Source of the DNA: Arthrobacter liuii
GTDB taxonomy: Bacteria; Actinomycetota; Actinomycetes; Actinomycetales; Micrococcaceae
Assembly (NCBI RefSeq): GCF_014639275.1
Contig: NZ_BMFW01000001.1
Location: 262,468-326,467, forward strand
DNA length: 64,000 nucleotides
Direction: 5' to 3'
The position numbers and the translations under genes were made by a program. A model generated the notes under the pieces. That model worked only from the letters and a program-made list of their open reading frames with translations, had not been told where the DNA came from and did no database searches. Position 1 is the stretch's first letter. Every line of letters starts with the position of its first letter. This document shows positions 8,297-17,188 of the stretch, one piece after another.

Positions 8297-9202
8297 TCAG
8301 TCCCAGGATCCGTACGCCCGCACCGTATTTTCGCTGATCGTCGTGCACAGCCCGGCCAGGTCGGAGCCTGTCAATTCCGCCATGGCCCGCACGGTATACG
8401 GGACCATGTAGCTCGCATTCGGACGCCCCCTGTGCGGGTGGGGCGTCAGGAACGGGGCGTCCGTTTCCACCATGATGAGCTGCGGGTCCGCCACGGCGAG
8501 CGCGGCGCGGAGGTTGGCGGCGTTCTTGAACGTCAAGGTGCCGGCGAAAGACATCCACCAGCCCTGTTCGTTGCAGGTCCTGGCCAGGTCCTCGCCACCC
8601 GAGAAGCAGTGGAACACCACCCTTTCCGGGGCGCCTTCTTCCCGGAGCACCCGCACCACGTCGCTGTGCGCGTCCCGGTCATGGATCTGCAGGGTCAGGT
8701 CCAGGCGCTTGGCGATGTCGATGTGGCGCCGGAACGAGTACTCCTGGTGGCGCAGCCCCTCACCTTCCGTGCGGTAGAAGTCCAGGCCGGTTTCGCCGAT
8801 GGCCCGGATCCGGGGATGGGCGGCCAGGCGTTGGATCTCGGTGAGGGCAGCCTCCAGTTCGCCGCGGGCGGCATAGTGTGGAGCATCGTTGGGATGCAGC
8901 GCCACGGCTCCAAGGAGGCGTTCGTCGTGGTCAACCGCTTCCACAGTGAACCGTGAGGACTCCAGGTCGCAACCCACCTGCACGGCACCCTGGACGCCCA
9001 CGGCCGCTGCCGCGTCGAGCGCAGCCTTGATCCCCACGGGCCCATTTCCTTCCGGGAAGTCCAGGTGCGTGTGGTTGTCCATGACGGGTACGGGCAGGGG
9101 CTCCGGTGCGGGCGGGAAATCCCTCCTGCGGGCAGCCTCCGGATCCGGGGTCCCGTCCGCGGCAGGCACCCGGTAGGCGGCGGGAATCGACGAATTGCAC
9201 AT
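8297..9202 (-). CDS. TatD-family metal-dependent hydrolase
   Basis: Amidohydrolase-fold enzyme of 301 residues; family members are 3'-5' DNA/RNA exonucleases or D-aminoacyl-tRNA deacylases. Metal-binding motifs appear in order: DNHTHLDFP (about 42-50), IGETGLDFYR, LQIHDRDAHSDV, VFHCFSGG and VETDAPFLTPHPHRG. About 40 residues precede the first motif, slightly longer than usual. It sits upstream of rpfB on the same strand, a frequent arrangement (often with metG before it). The exact substrate cannot be told from sequence. Confidence 0.92.
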   Translation of the reverse strand: MCNSSIPAAYRVPAADGTPDPEAARRRDFPPAPEPLPVPVMDNHTHLDFPEGNGPVGIKAALDAAAAVGVQGAVQVGCDLESSRFTVEAVDHDERLLGAVALHPNDAPHYAARGELEAALTEIQRLAAHPRIRAIGETGLDFYRTEGEGLRHQEYSFRRHIDIAKRLDLTLQIHDRDAHSDVVRVLREEGAPERVVFHCFSGGEDLARTCNEQGWWMSFAGTLTFKNAANLRAALAVADPQLIMVETDAPFLTPHPHRGRPNASYMVPYTVRAMAELTGSDLAGLCTTISENTVRAYGSWD

Positions 9203-9364
9203 CCACTCAGCCTAACGGCCCAAGGCGCCCCCATATTTGCCGGAACTCTCTGTCAGGCACGGCAGTTGTGTTAGTAATCTGGAACGAATACACGCGCACG
9301 CCCACCGACGGGCGAAGGCAGGGTTGCTGTCCCGTCCAGGTGAACCCGGGCTGAAAGGTTGCCG

Positions 9365-10465
9365 ATGGAACCCCACCGACGCACTGCCAACAATGGAAGC
9401 GCACCGAACCTCAACCTGGCCGGCGTCGCCGATTCCGTCAGCCACCTGAACGGGCACCGTCCGGCGGCTATGGATTCCGGGCCCTTCCACGCCGCGGCCC
9501 AGCGCATCCTGACTACCGTTAATACCGTCATCGACGGCAAGTCGGACGCCGCCAAGCTGGCTCTCACCGTCCTCCTCGCCCAGGGCCACCTGCTGGTGGA
9601 GGACGTGCCCGGCGTCGGAAAAACCCTGCTGGCAAAGACCCTCGCGCGGACCATTGACTGCACCGTGAACCGCATACAGTTCACGCCCGACCTGCTGCCC
9701 TCCGACGTGACCGGCGTGTCCATCTACAACCAGGCCTCAAGGCTGTTCGAATTCCGGCCCGGCGCAGTGTTCGCAAACATCGTCATCGGCGATGAAATCA
9801 ACCGCGCATCCGCCAAGACCCAATCCGCCCTCCTGGAATGCATGGAGGAGCACCAGGTCACGGTGGACGGCACCTCCTACAAGCTCGATGAGCCGTTCAT
9901 GGTGGTCGCCACCCAGAACCCCATCGAAATGGAGGGAACGTATCCCCTGCCGGAGGCCCAGCGGGACCGCTTCATGGCCCGGATCTCCATGGGCTACCCG
10001 GACAAGGAGTCGGAGATTGAAATGCTCGAGACCCACCAGGCGGTCTCGCCGCTGGCCAACGTCTCCCCTGTGGTCACCGCGTCCGAAGTTGCGGCGATGA
10101 CCACCACTGTCCAACAGGTCTACGTCTCCCAGTCAGTGAAGGAATACACGGTGTCAGTGGGCAGGGCCACCAGGGAGAGCGCGCTGCTCCGGCTGGGTGC
10201 GAGCCCCCGCTCCATGCTGCAGCTGTTGCGGGCGGCCAAGGCCACGGCGGCGCTGGACGGGCGCGATTTTGTCCTGCCAGACGACGTGGGAGACTTGGCC
10301 GAAGCCGTCCTGGCCCACCGCATCATCCTTGACCGGAAGGCCGTCGGCGCCGGTGAGACCCCGAACAGCGTCCTGCGTGGCATCCTGTCCCGGTTGCCTG
10401 TGCCGCAGGCGCCCCCCGGGCAGCCCAGCCGGGCCGCGGCCGCCACCGGCAGCAGGAACCGCTAG
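9365..10465 (+). CDS. MoxR-family AAA+ ATPase
   Basis: A 366-residue AAA+ chaperone ATPase that usually works with DUF58/VWA proteins to mature or insert partners. It has Walker A VPGVGKTLLAKTLA, the Walker B/sensor region GDEINRASAKTQSALLECM and the downstream ATQNPIEMEGTYPLPEAQRDRF. ATG 9365 follows GAAAGG at good spacing; the upstream TTG at 9359 would have no room for a ribosome-binding site. First gene of a three-gene plus-strand operon, diverging from tatD. Confidence 0.93.
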   Translation: MEPHRRTANNGSAPNLNLAGVADSVSHLNGHRPAAMDSGPFHAAAQRILTTVNTVIDGKSDAAKLALTVLLAQGHLLVEDVPGVGKTLLAKTLARTIDCTVNRIQFTPDLLPSDVTGVSIYNQASRLFEFRPGAVFANIVIGDEINRASAKTQSALLECMEEHQVTVDGTSYKLDEPFMVVATQNPIEMEGTYPLPEAQRDRFMARISMGYPDKESEIEMLETHQAVSPLANVSPVVTASEVAAMTTTVQQVYVSQSVKEYTVSVGRATRESALLRLGASPRSMLQLLRAAKATAALDGRDFVLPDDVGDLAEAVLAHRIILDRKAVGAGETPNSVLRGILSRLPVPQAPPGQPSRAAAATGSRNR

Positions 10466-10475
10466 GCGGCGGGCC

Positions 10476-11972
10476 ATGGCCCTGATGGACAAGCTTCCGC
10501 GGCACCTGTTCACCAGGCGCGGATGGGGCATGCTCGCGGCTGGCGCCTTTGCGCTGGCCGCGGCCCAGGTCATGGGGCGCCGGGACCTTCTGACGCTGGC
10601 CCTGCTGCTGGTGGTGCTGCCGCTTGTATCCCTTGCGGGTATCCGTTTGGTCAAGCCCAGGTTCCGGGTGTACCGCGAATTCAACCCGTCGCCCGTGGAA
10701 ACCTCGGCCCCGGCCGTGGTGCACCTTGCGGTGGCAAGGACGGGCCCGGGCAGCGGCCGGGTGGTCATGGAGGAGCGGCTGCCCGCGCGGTTCGGCCAGG
10801 CACCGGCTTTCCGGTTTCCATCCCGTTCCACAGCCGGCGGCACAAGCCGCTACGAATACCACCTCACGTCCAGGCATCGTGGGCAGTTCAGGATCGGGCC
10901 TGTCACGGCCGAGTTCACCGACCCCTTCGGTCTCTCGCTGCACCGCCAGGCAATTGACGACGGCGACCTCCTCACCGTGACGCCTGCCGCCGTCGTCCTG
11001 CCTGCCACCGGGCTGGCCGGGGCGCGGGGCAATGACGGCGTCACTGCCACCCGCGTCCGGGCGAACCCGAGCGATGACGATGTCATGACCCGTGAATACC
11101 GCCACGGAGACCCGATGCGAAGGGTCCACTGGGCCGCTACGGCCAGGCACGGGGCCCTGATGGTCCGGCAGGAGGAATCCGTCACGACGCCGGAAGCGAC
11201 CATCATCCTGGACCACCGTTCCGGCGCGTTCGCTGGCGGCCCTGGAACAGCCACGGCGGGGCTGACCGGCCAGGACGGGCACTCGCTGGCTACCAGCGAC
11301 ACCTTCGAGTGGTCTGTTGTTGCAGTGGTGTCCGTCAGCGCACACCTTGCTGAACGCAATTACAGCCTTCGGTTGCTGGATACCGGAGGCGCCCCGGCAT
11401 TCCTTCACTCTCCCTCGTCCCCGGAACCGGCGGCCGAGGTGTACAGCGGGACATTGGGCCTGCAGTCCATTGGCGAAAGCCTGGCCGCCATCCATCTGTC
11501 CGGGCCCGCGCACCCGCGGCGGGACGGCATGGCTCGGGACGCCGCGCGTCGGAACGCTTCCCTTCGGGACACTGCCGGCGGGAACGGCGCGCCCCGGGGC
11601 GTTGCGGCATCGCTGACGCCGGCAGGCAGCGACCAGGGGCCTCCGGCGTTCAATGACCACCTGATGGACAAGCTGTCCGCGCACCGGATGCGGGGTCCCT
11701 TGATCGCCATGCTGGGCCGCATCACGGCCGAGGAGGCCGCGGCCCTGGCACCGGCTGCCGCGTTCGCCACCAATGCATTCGCCGTAGTGGCGGTGGAACG
11801 GCCGACGGAGTACCAGGATGTCCTGGACGTGCTGCGGCAGGGCGGCTGGCGGGCGGTGGCCGTGGCACCGACGGCACAGGTTGCAACTGCCTGGAGCCAA
11901 TTCGACCAGGACCCCGCCCTGCCGTCGGCCCCGGCATTGGAGTTCCGCCGGGGAGCGGGGGTGGCCAAGTGA
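10476..11972 (+). CDS. DUF58 membrane-associated protein
   Basis: The 498-residue protein starts with one or two membrane segments (about 17-60, MLAAGAFALAAAQVMG and LLTLALLLVVLPLVSLAG). A soluble region carries the DUF58 signature REYRHGDPMRRVHWAATAR followed by LMVRQEE. The Ala/Arg-rich middle near residues 345-385 looks disordered. DUF58 proteins are partners of MoxR ATPases. ATG 10476 is ten bases after the moxR stop; ATG 10485 is also possible. It overlaps the next gene by four bases (GTGA), implying coupled translation. Confidence 0.9.
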   Translation: MALMDKLPRHLFTRRGWGMLAAGAFALAAAQVMGRRDLLTLALLLVVLPLVSLAGIRLVKPRFRVYREFNPSPVETSAPAVVHLAVARTGPGSGRVVMEERLPARFGQAPAFRFPSRSTAGGTSRYEYHLTSRHRGQFRIGPVTAEFTDPFGLSLHRQAIDDGDLLTVTPAAVVLPATGLAGARGNDGVTATRVRANPSDDDVMTREYRHGDPMRRVHWAATARHGALMVRQEESVTTPEATIILDHRSGAFAGGPGTATAGLTGQDGHSLATSDTFEWSVVAVVSVSAHLAERNYSLRLLDTGGAPAFLHSPSSPEPAAEVYSGTLGLQSIGESLAAIHLSGPAHPRRDGMARDAARRNASLRDTAGGNGAPRGVAASLTPAGSDQGPPAFNDHLMDKLSAHRMRGPLIAMLGRITAEEAAALAPAAAFATNAFAVVAVERPTEYQDVLDVLRQGGWRAVAVAPTAQVATAWSQFDQDPALPSAPALEFRRGAGVAK

Positions 11973-14518
11973 CGATGGCCCCGGTCCGGCGCACGGGTGA
12001 GGGGCACGAGGCGGCCCGACCGGAAAAGCCGGCCGGCCGCGCGGGTGCCGGCGCCTACCCGTGGGCCATGGCGGCAGCCATCACGGTGGCGGTCTGCGGA
12101 GCTGCCCTGTCGCTGAACGGCGTCCTCCGCGGCTGGAACTGGTACTGGCCGGCCATGACCACCGTGCTGGTGGTGGGGTTCACGCTGGCCGCACTCCGTT
12201 CCGTCCGCGCCCAGCCCCTGCTGGTCACCGCAGGAGGATTCGTGGCACTGGTCGGGGTCCTGACACTGACCTTCTTCCGCAGTTCCAGCGTCCTCTGGGT
12301 GGTCCCCACCGGTGCCACCCTGCCTGACCTGGACCGGCTGGTCCGGCGGGCAAGCGAGACCGTCCTGGCGGAGACGGCGCCCGTTGCGCCAAACGCCGGG
12401 ATCGTCATGGTGGTCTGCGCCGTGCTTGGCCTGGCGGTGATACTTGTCGACGCCCTGGCAGTGCCGCTGGCCATGCCGGCCCCCTCCGGCACGGGGTTGC
12501 TGGCCCTGCTGATGGTTCCGGCCATGATCAAACCGCAAAGTGCGGGGGTGTGGAGTTTCGTTGTCACTGTAGCGGGATACCTCCTGATCCTCGCCTGCAG
12601 CCAGTGGTTTGCCCCTGACGGCAGGTTGCAGGGCGGCACTGCCCGCAGCCCGGGCATGGTGCGCCGCGCCGCGCTGACCGGGGCCGTGGCCCTGGTGGCC
12701 ACCCTGGTGCTGCCCCTGGCCATTCCCGGCTTCGACCACGGCACTTTCCCCCAGGGTTCACGGCTTAACCCGTGGAGTGCCTCCACCGGCCTGAACCCCA
12801 TGATCACCTTGGGGAACAGCCTGCGCACGCCTGACGGGAGCGGCAGGATCACCTACGCCACCAATTCGGCCGCCCCCCTCTACCTGCGCTCAGTGACGGT
12901 GGACAATTTCGACGGCGATTCCTGGGGACCTGACGACCGCACCGGCTCGCGGGTGCCATTGGATGGCCGGATCGACCCCGGCTATCCCGTCCTCGCGGAC
13001 GAGCAGGTGCGGCTGGTCACCGCCATTGACGCTGGGTCCTTCACCAGCCCCTACCTGCCGGTCCCCTACGCGCCGGAAACCATCCGCGGCCTGGGCGGCC
13101 AGTGGACCTGGGATCCGGCCACGCTGAGCATCAAGGGCACGGAAACCACCACGCGCCGGCAGGAGTACCTGGTGACCTCGGCGGTGCCCAAGCTTTCCGC
13201 CGCGCTCCTGGCCCAGTCGTCAGGGCCCGTGCGGGGCATCCCCGACGTCTTCGCCCGGATTCCAGGCAACGTCCCGGACATCGTCAAAACCACTGCCCAG
13301 ACGGTGGCTGGAGCCGCGGGGACACCGTACCTGAAGGCCATGGCCATCCAGAAGTACCTGCGTTCGTCCGAGTTCACCTACTCGCTGCAGTCTCCGGTGC
13401 AGGGCGGCTACGACGGCAACGGACTCTCCGTCCTGGCTGACTTTTTGGAGAAGAAGAGCGGCTACTGCATCCATTACGCCTCAGCCATGGCGGTGATGGC
13501 CAGGCTGGAAGGAATTCCAAGCAGGATCGCCGTGGGTTACGCTCCCGGCAGGCTGACCGGTGCCACCGTCACGGTGGCCGGCCAGGGCGCCCTCCCGGAA
13601 TACGAGGCAGATGCGCGTGATGCCCACGCCTGGCCTGAACTGTACTTCCAGGGCCTTGGCTGGGTGCCCTTCGAACCGACGCCGTCCCGGGGCGTGGTCC
13701 CTGATTACGCCGCGGAGTCGGCAGCCCCGTCCGTCACGGATTCCCTGGGCAACAACGACGGACTCATTCCCGACAGCGCCCCGGTTCCCGCCCCCTCCCC
13801 CGGCGCAACTGCCCCGGCTGTCCCTGGCGCGGACAGCAACAGCTCCGGCAACGGCGTGCAGCTGATGCCCTGGCTCCTGGGGACGGCCGGAGTGGTGGGG
13901 CTGGCGCTCCTGGCAGCTACGCCGCACCTGGTCCGCGCGGGCACCAGGTCACGGCGGCTGCGGCCAAAGCGCCCGGACCAGGCCGTCCCGCTGGCCTGGA
14001 GCGAAATCAGGGACCTTGGCACCGATTACGGCGTCCCCGCCGAAGACAGCGAGACGCCGCGGGCATATGCAGCCAGGTTCCGGACGTCGCTGCTGGGCGA
14101 GCCCGGCGGCATGGACCAAGACGCCCATGAGGCAGTTGCGTTCCTCACCTCGGCCTTCGAACGCCATAGGTACGGCCGCCCGGGCGGCAAGGGTTCCCCC
14201 GGCATCGGCCTGACCCACGACACTTCCAGCCACGGCACGGGCGGGCAGGACAACGGGGGGCAAGGCATTGCTGCCGGGGTTGCTGCCGTGGAAATGGCCC
14301 TCCGGTCAAACGCCACCCTGTCCAGGCGTTGGACGGCGGCCTGGCTCCCGCCATCAGTCACCCGCCGGCTGGGCCAGGTGCTCAGGACGCCGCTCAGTGC
14401 GGCCGGCAGGGCCATCGGGAAAACGGCGCGGGCCTCTGCGGGAGAGGTGCAGCCAGCCGCAGGAGGGCGCTCAAGCTCAGGGGCGGCCGACGGCGCCCAT
14501 ACGCCTGGCGGGGGCTGA
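11969..14518 (+). CDS. Transglutaminase-like membrane protein (TgpA / DUF3488 family)
   Basis: An 849-residue protein with about six N-terminal membrane helices, a large extracytoplasmic domain containing a transglutaminase core, a further helix near 635-655 (LMPWLLGTAGVVGLALLAA) and a cytoplasmic DUF4129-like tail. The catalytic triad can be placed: Cys in KSGYCIHYASAMAVMARLEG, His in DAHAWPELYFQGLG, Asp/Glu region in VPFEPTPSRG. Together with MoxR and DUF58 it forms a conserved envelope-maturation module of unknown substrate. GTG 11969 overlaps the DUF58 stop; ATG 11975 is the alternative. Confidence 0.92.
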   Translation: MTMAPVRRTGEGHEAARPEKPAGRAGAGAYPWAMAAAITVAVCGAALSLNGVLRGWNWYWPAMTTVLVVGFTLAALRSVRAQPLLVTAGGFVALVGVLTLTFFRSSSVLWVVPTGATLPDLDRLVRRASETVLAETAPVAPNAGIVMVVCAVLGLAVILVDALAVPLAMPAPSGTGLLALLMVPAMIKPQSAGVWSFVVTVAGYLLILACSQWFAPDGRLQGGTARSPGMVRRAALTGAVALVATLVLPLAIPGFDHGTFPQGSRLNPWSASTGLNPMITLGNSLRTPDGSGRITYATNSAAPLYLRSVTVDNFDGDSWGPDDRTGSRVPLDGRIDPGYPVLADEQVRLVTAIDAGSFTSPYLPVPYAPETIRGLGGQWTWDPATLSIKGTETTTRRQEYLVTSAVPKLSAALLAQSSGPVRGIPDVFARIPGNVPDIVKTTAQTVAGAAGTPYLKAMAIQKYLRSSEFTYSLQSPVQGGYDGNGLSVLADFLEKKSGYCIHYASAMAVMARLEGIPSRIAVGYAPGRLTGATVTVAGQGALPEYEADARDAHAWPELYFQGLGWVPFEPTPSRGVVPDYAAESAAPSVTDSLGNNDGLIPDSAPVPAPSPGATAPAVPGADSNSSGNGVQLMPWLLGTAGVVGLALLAATPHLVRAGTRSRRLRPKRPDQAVPLAWSEIRDLGTDYGVPAEDSETPRAYAARFRTSLLGEPGGMDQDAHEAVAFLTSAFERHRYGRPGGKGSPGIGLTHDTSSHGTGGQDNGGQGIAAGVAAVEMALRSNATLSRRWTAAWLPPSVTRRLGQVLRTPLSAAGRAIGKTARASAGEVQPAAGGRSSSGAADGAHTPGGG

Positions 14519-14563
14519 ACGCACGCGTGCCGGCCGGGGAAGTCCCGGCCGGCACGCGTGCGT
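14519..14563. terminator. Bidirectional terminator hairpin
   Basis: Perfect 20-bp arms (14519-14538 and 14544-14563) around a 5-base GAAGT loop lie between the convergent transglutaminase and aldehyde dehydrogenase genes. There is no long T-tract, but the stem is extremely stable and the position suits both genes. Confidence 0.7.
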
Positions 14564-14588
14564 TGCTTGCGGCTGCGAGCCGCCGGGA

Positions 14589-16088
14589 CTAACCGGCGTA
14601 GGGGTCGGCGATGCCGATGTACTGCGTGTAAAGGTATTCCTCGATGCCTTCCAGGCCGCCTTCGCGTCCCAGGCCCGACTGCTTCACGCCACCAAACGGG
14701 GCCGCGGCGTTGGAGATGACACCGGCGTTCAGGCCCAGCATGCCGGTTTCCAGGCGTTCGCCCATGCGGATGCCGCGGTTGATGTCCTTGGTGAAGACAT
14801 AGGCCACCAGTCCATATTCGGTGTTGTTGGCCAGCCGAACAGCCTCGTCCTCACTGCTGAAGGTGATGATCGGGGCAACGGGACCGAAGATTTCCTCGGA
14901 CAGGATCCGGGTCCCTTCCGCGACTCCGGAAAGGATGGTGGGCTGGTAGAAGTAACCTGGTCCCTCCACCGGTCCGCCGCCCAGGACTGCCTTGGCCCCG
15001 CCGGCTACGGCGTCGGAAACCAGTTCATGGACCTTGTCCCGGCTCTTGGCGTCGATCAGCGGACCAACCTTGGACTCAGGTTCGGTGCCCCGGGCGGTGG
15101 TCATCCCCTTCATCTTCGCGGCAAACTTTTCCGCGAATTCCCCGGCGACGGACTCGTGGACGATAAAGCGGTTGGCAGCGGTGCAGGCCTCGCCCATGTT
15201 CCGCAGCTTGGCTGCCATGGCGCCGGTGACGGCGGCATCGAGGTCAGCGTCCTCGAAGACCAGGAACGGGGCATTGCCGCCCAGTTCCATCGACGTCCGG
15301 AGCACGTTTTCGGAGGCATCGGCCAGCAGGCGGCGTCCAACTTCGGTGGAGCCGGTGAAGGACAGCTTGCGGAGGCGGGAGTCCTTGATCAGGGGCCCGG
15401 TGGTGGCTCCGGCCGTGGAGGTGGGGATGACGTTGAGGACACCGGCGGGCAGGCCGGCCTCCTGCATGACGGCAGCGAACAGCTGGGACGTCAGGGGCGT
15501 CAGGTTTGCCGACTTCAGCACCATGGTGCAGCCTGCGGCAACGGCCGGGGCAATCTTGCGGGTGGCCATGGCCAGCGGGAAATTCCACGGGGTGATCAGC
15601 AGGCAGGGACCCACCGGTTTCTTGGTCACCAGGAGGCGGGACTTGCCGTCCGGCGAGACTGAGTAGCGCCCGAAGGCACGTACGGCCTCCTCTGAGAACC
15701 AGCGCAGGAACTCGGCGCCGTAAGTCACCTCGCCGCGGGCTTCGGCCAACGGCTTGCCCATCTCCAGGGTCATCAGGAGGGCAAAGTCTTCAGCCCGTTC
15801 GGTCACCAGGTCGAAGGCCCGGCGGAGGATTTCCCCGCGTTCGCGGGGCGGCACCTTTGCCCAGGACTCCTGCGCTGCCGCGGCGGCGTCCAGCGCGGCG
15901 GCGCCATCCTCGGGGCCGGCGTCGGCAATGCTCAGCAGCACCTTCCCGGTGGCGGGATCCTCGACGTCGAACGTCTTGCCTGAGGCGGCGTCGCGCCACT
16001 CACCATTGATGAGCAGCCCGGTGGGAACGGAGGCCAAAAGCCGGGTTTCGCGCTCGGCGGTAACGGCCGGCTGTGCGGTGACAGTCAC
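14589..16088 (-). CDS. gabD: NAD(P)-dependent aldehyde dehydrogenase, succinate-semialdehyde dehydrogenase type
   Basis: Oxidises an aldehyde to the acid; the closest family by eye is succinate-semialdehyde dehydrogenase (GABA degradation), though glutarate-semialdehyde is possible. The 499 residues include the cofactor region LLITPWNFPLAMATRKIAPA, the catalytic Glu in MELGGNAPFLVFEDAD and the catalytic Cys in GEACTAANRF. GTG 16088 is preceded by GAGGGAG; the frame to 16151 lacks such a site. It stands apart from other GABA genes. Confidence 0.88.
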   Translation of the reverse strand: MTVTAQPAVTAERETRLLASVPTGLLINGEWRDAASGKTFDVEDPATGKVLLSIADAGPEDGAAALDAAAAAQESWAKVPPRERGEILRRAFDLVTERAEDFALLMTLEMGKPLAEARGEVTYGAEFLRWFSEEAVRAFGRYSVSPDGKSRLLVTKKPVGPCLLITPWNFPLAMATRKIAPAVAAGCTMVLKSANLTPLTSQLFAAVMQEAGLPAGVLNVIPTSTAGATTGPLIKDSRLRKLSFTGSTEVGRRLLADASENVLRTSMELGGNAPFLVFEDADLDAAVTGAMAAKLRNMGEACTAANRFIVHESVAGEFAEKFAAKMKGMTTARGTEPESKVGPLIDAKSRDKVHELVSDAVAGGAKAVLGGGPVEGPGYFYQPTILSGVAEGTRILSEEIFGPVAPIITFSSEDEAVRLANNTEYGLVAYVFTKDINRGIRMGERLETGMLGLNAGVISNAAAPFGGVKQSGLGREGGLEGIEEYLYTQYIGIADPYAG

Positions 16089-16220
16089 GATGACTCCCTC
16101 GTCAGTAGGGTTGTGGCAGCCCGTGGCCGCGGCCGGTGTGACCGGGATCATGGGGCTGATTAACTGCCAGACTACTGCGGGGCACTCCCACGGTCTACGC
16201 CGTTTCGCACTGCGGAATTA

Positions 16221-16257
16221 CTGCTTCCCTGTGCAGCTGCACAGGAGCCGGAAGCAG
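16221..16257 (-). terminator. Compound hairpin downstream of rsmI
   Basis: Outer arms CTGCTTCC (16221-16228) and GGAAGCAG (16250-16257) enclose the perfect 16-bp palindrome CTGTGCAGCTGCACAG (16229-16244). It lies just past the rsmI stop, followed on the minus strand by TAATTCC. Probably the rsmI terminator, although it lacks a T-run. Confidence 0.45.
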
Positions 16258-16267
16258 GCCGCGGCCG

Positions 16268-17143
16268 CTACCGGGCGGCGAGGACCGCCGAGTACAGTTC
16301 CCGCTTGCTGACCCGGACGTCTTCCGCGACGGCGGCCACGGCCTCCTTCAGCCTGATGCCCTGGGCCACCAGTTCGTTGACTGCCGCTACGTGGTCCTCC
16401 GGGGTTCCAGCTGCCTGCTCCGGGGCGCCGCCGAGCACCACAGCGATTTCGCCGCGGACCTCATTGTCCTCAGCCCACTGGAGGAGTTCGCCGACGGTGC
16501 CGCGGATGACTTCCTCGTATGTCTTGGTCAATTCCCTGCACACTGCAATGGGACGGTCGGGGCCGAACCTCTCGCGCAGCGCGCGCAGCATGGCCTCCAG
16601 CCGGTGCGGCGCCTCGAAGAACACCATGGTGCGCCGCTCCCCGGCAAGGTCCGCGAGGCGGGAGGCCCTTTCGCCGGCTTTGCGGGGCAGGAATCCTTCG
16701 AAGCAGAAACGGTCAGTGGGCAGGCCGGAAAGCGCCAGTGCCGTGAGGACCGCTGATGGCCCGGGGACAGCGGTGACGGGAAGCCCCGCCGCGATGGCCC
16801 CTTCCACCAGCCGGAAGCCTGGGTCCGATACCGCCGGCATTCCGGCGTCAGTCACCATGAGGAGCGTGCTGCCTGCGCGCACCTGGTCAAGGAGCTCAGC
16901 CGTCCTGGTAGCTTCATTGTGCTCGTGGTAGCTGATGATGCGTCCGGTCACTGCAACGCCCAGGCTTTGGACCAGGCGGTGGAGGCGCCGGGTGTCCTCG
17001 GCGGCCACGATGTCCGCCGAGCCCAGCAGTTCCACGAGCCGGGCGGAGGCGTCGCCGGTGTTCCCGATGGGAGTGGCGGCAAGGATGATCCGCCCCGCCG
17101 TCGAAGGGCCGGGCTCGGGAAGGGGGCTGGGGTTCGGATCCAC
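16268..17143 (-). CDS. rsmI: 16S rRNA (cytidine1402-2'-O)-methyltransferase
   Basis: Methylates the 2'-OH of C1402 in the decoding centre. The 291-residue tetrapyrrole-methylase fold shows ILAATPIGNTGDASARLVE near the start, AAEDTRRL, the SAM site VTDAGMPAVSDPGFRLV and GFLPRK. The C-terminal extension with KRELYSAVLAAR is typical of the family. It diverges from the O-mannosyltransferase gene across a gap of about 45 bases, an arrangement I recall from other actinobacteria. Confidence 0.94.
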   Translation of the reverse strand: MDPNPSPLPEPGPSTAGRIILAATPIGNTGDASARLVELLGSADIVAAEDTRRLHRLVQSLGVAVTGRIISYHEHNEATRTAELLDQVRAGSTLLMVTDAGMPAVSDPGFRLVEGAIAAGLPVTAVPGPSAVLTALALSGLPTDRFCFEGFLPRKAGERASRLADLAGERRTMVFFEAPHRLEAMLRALRERFGPDRPIAVCRELTKTYEEVIRGTVGELLQWAEDNEVRGEIAVVLGGAPEQAAGTPEDHVAAVNELVAQGIRLKEAVAAVAEDVRVSKRELYSAVLAAR

Positions 17144-17188
17144 CCACCAAGACTACTGCTGCCGGGTCTTCCAGCCGCAAAAGGTAGC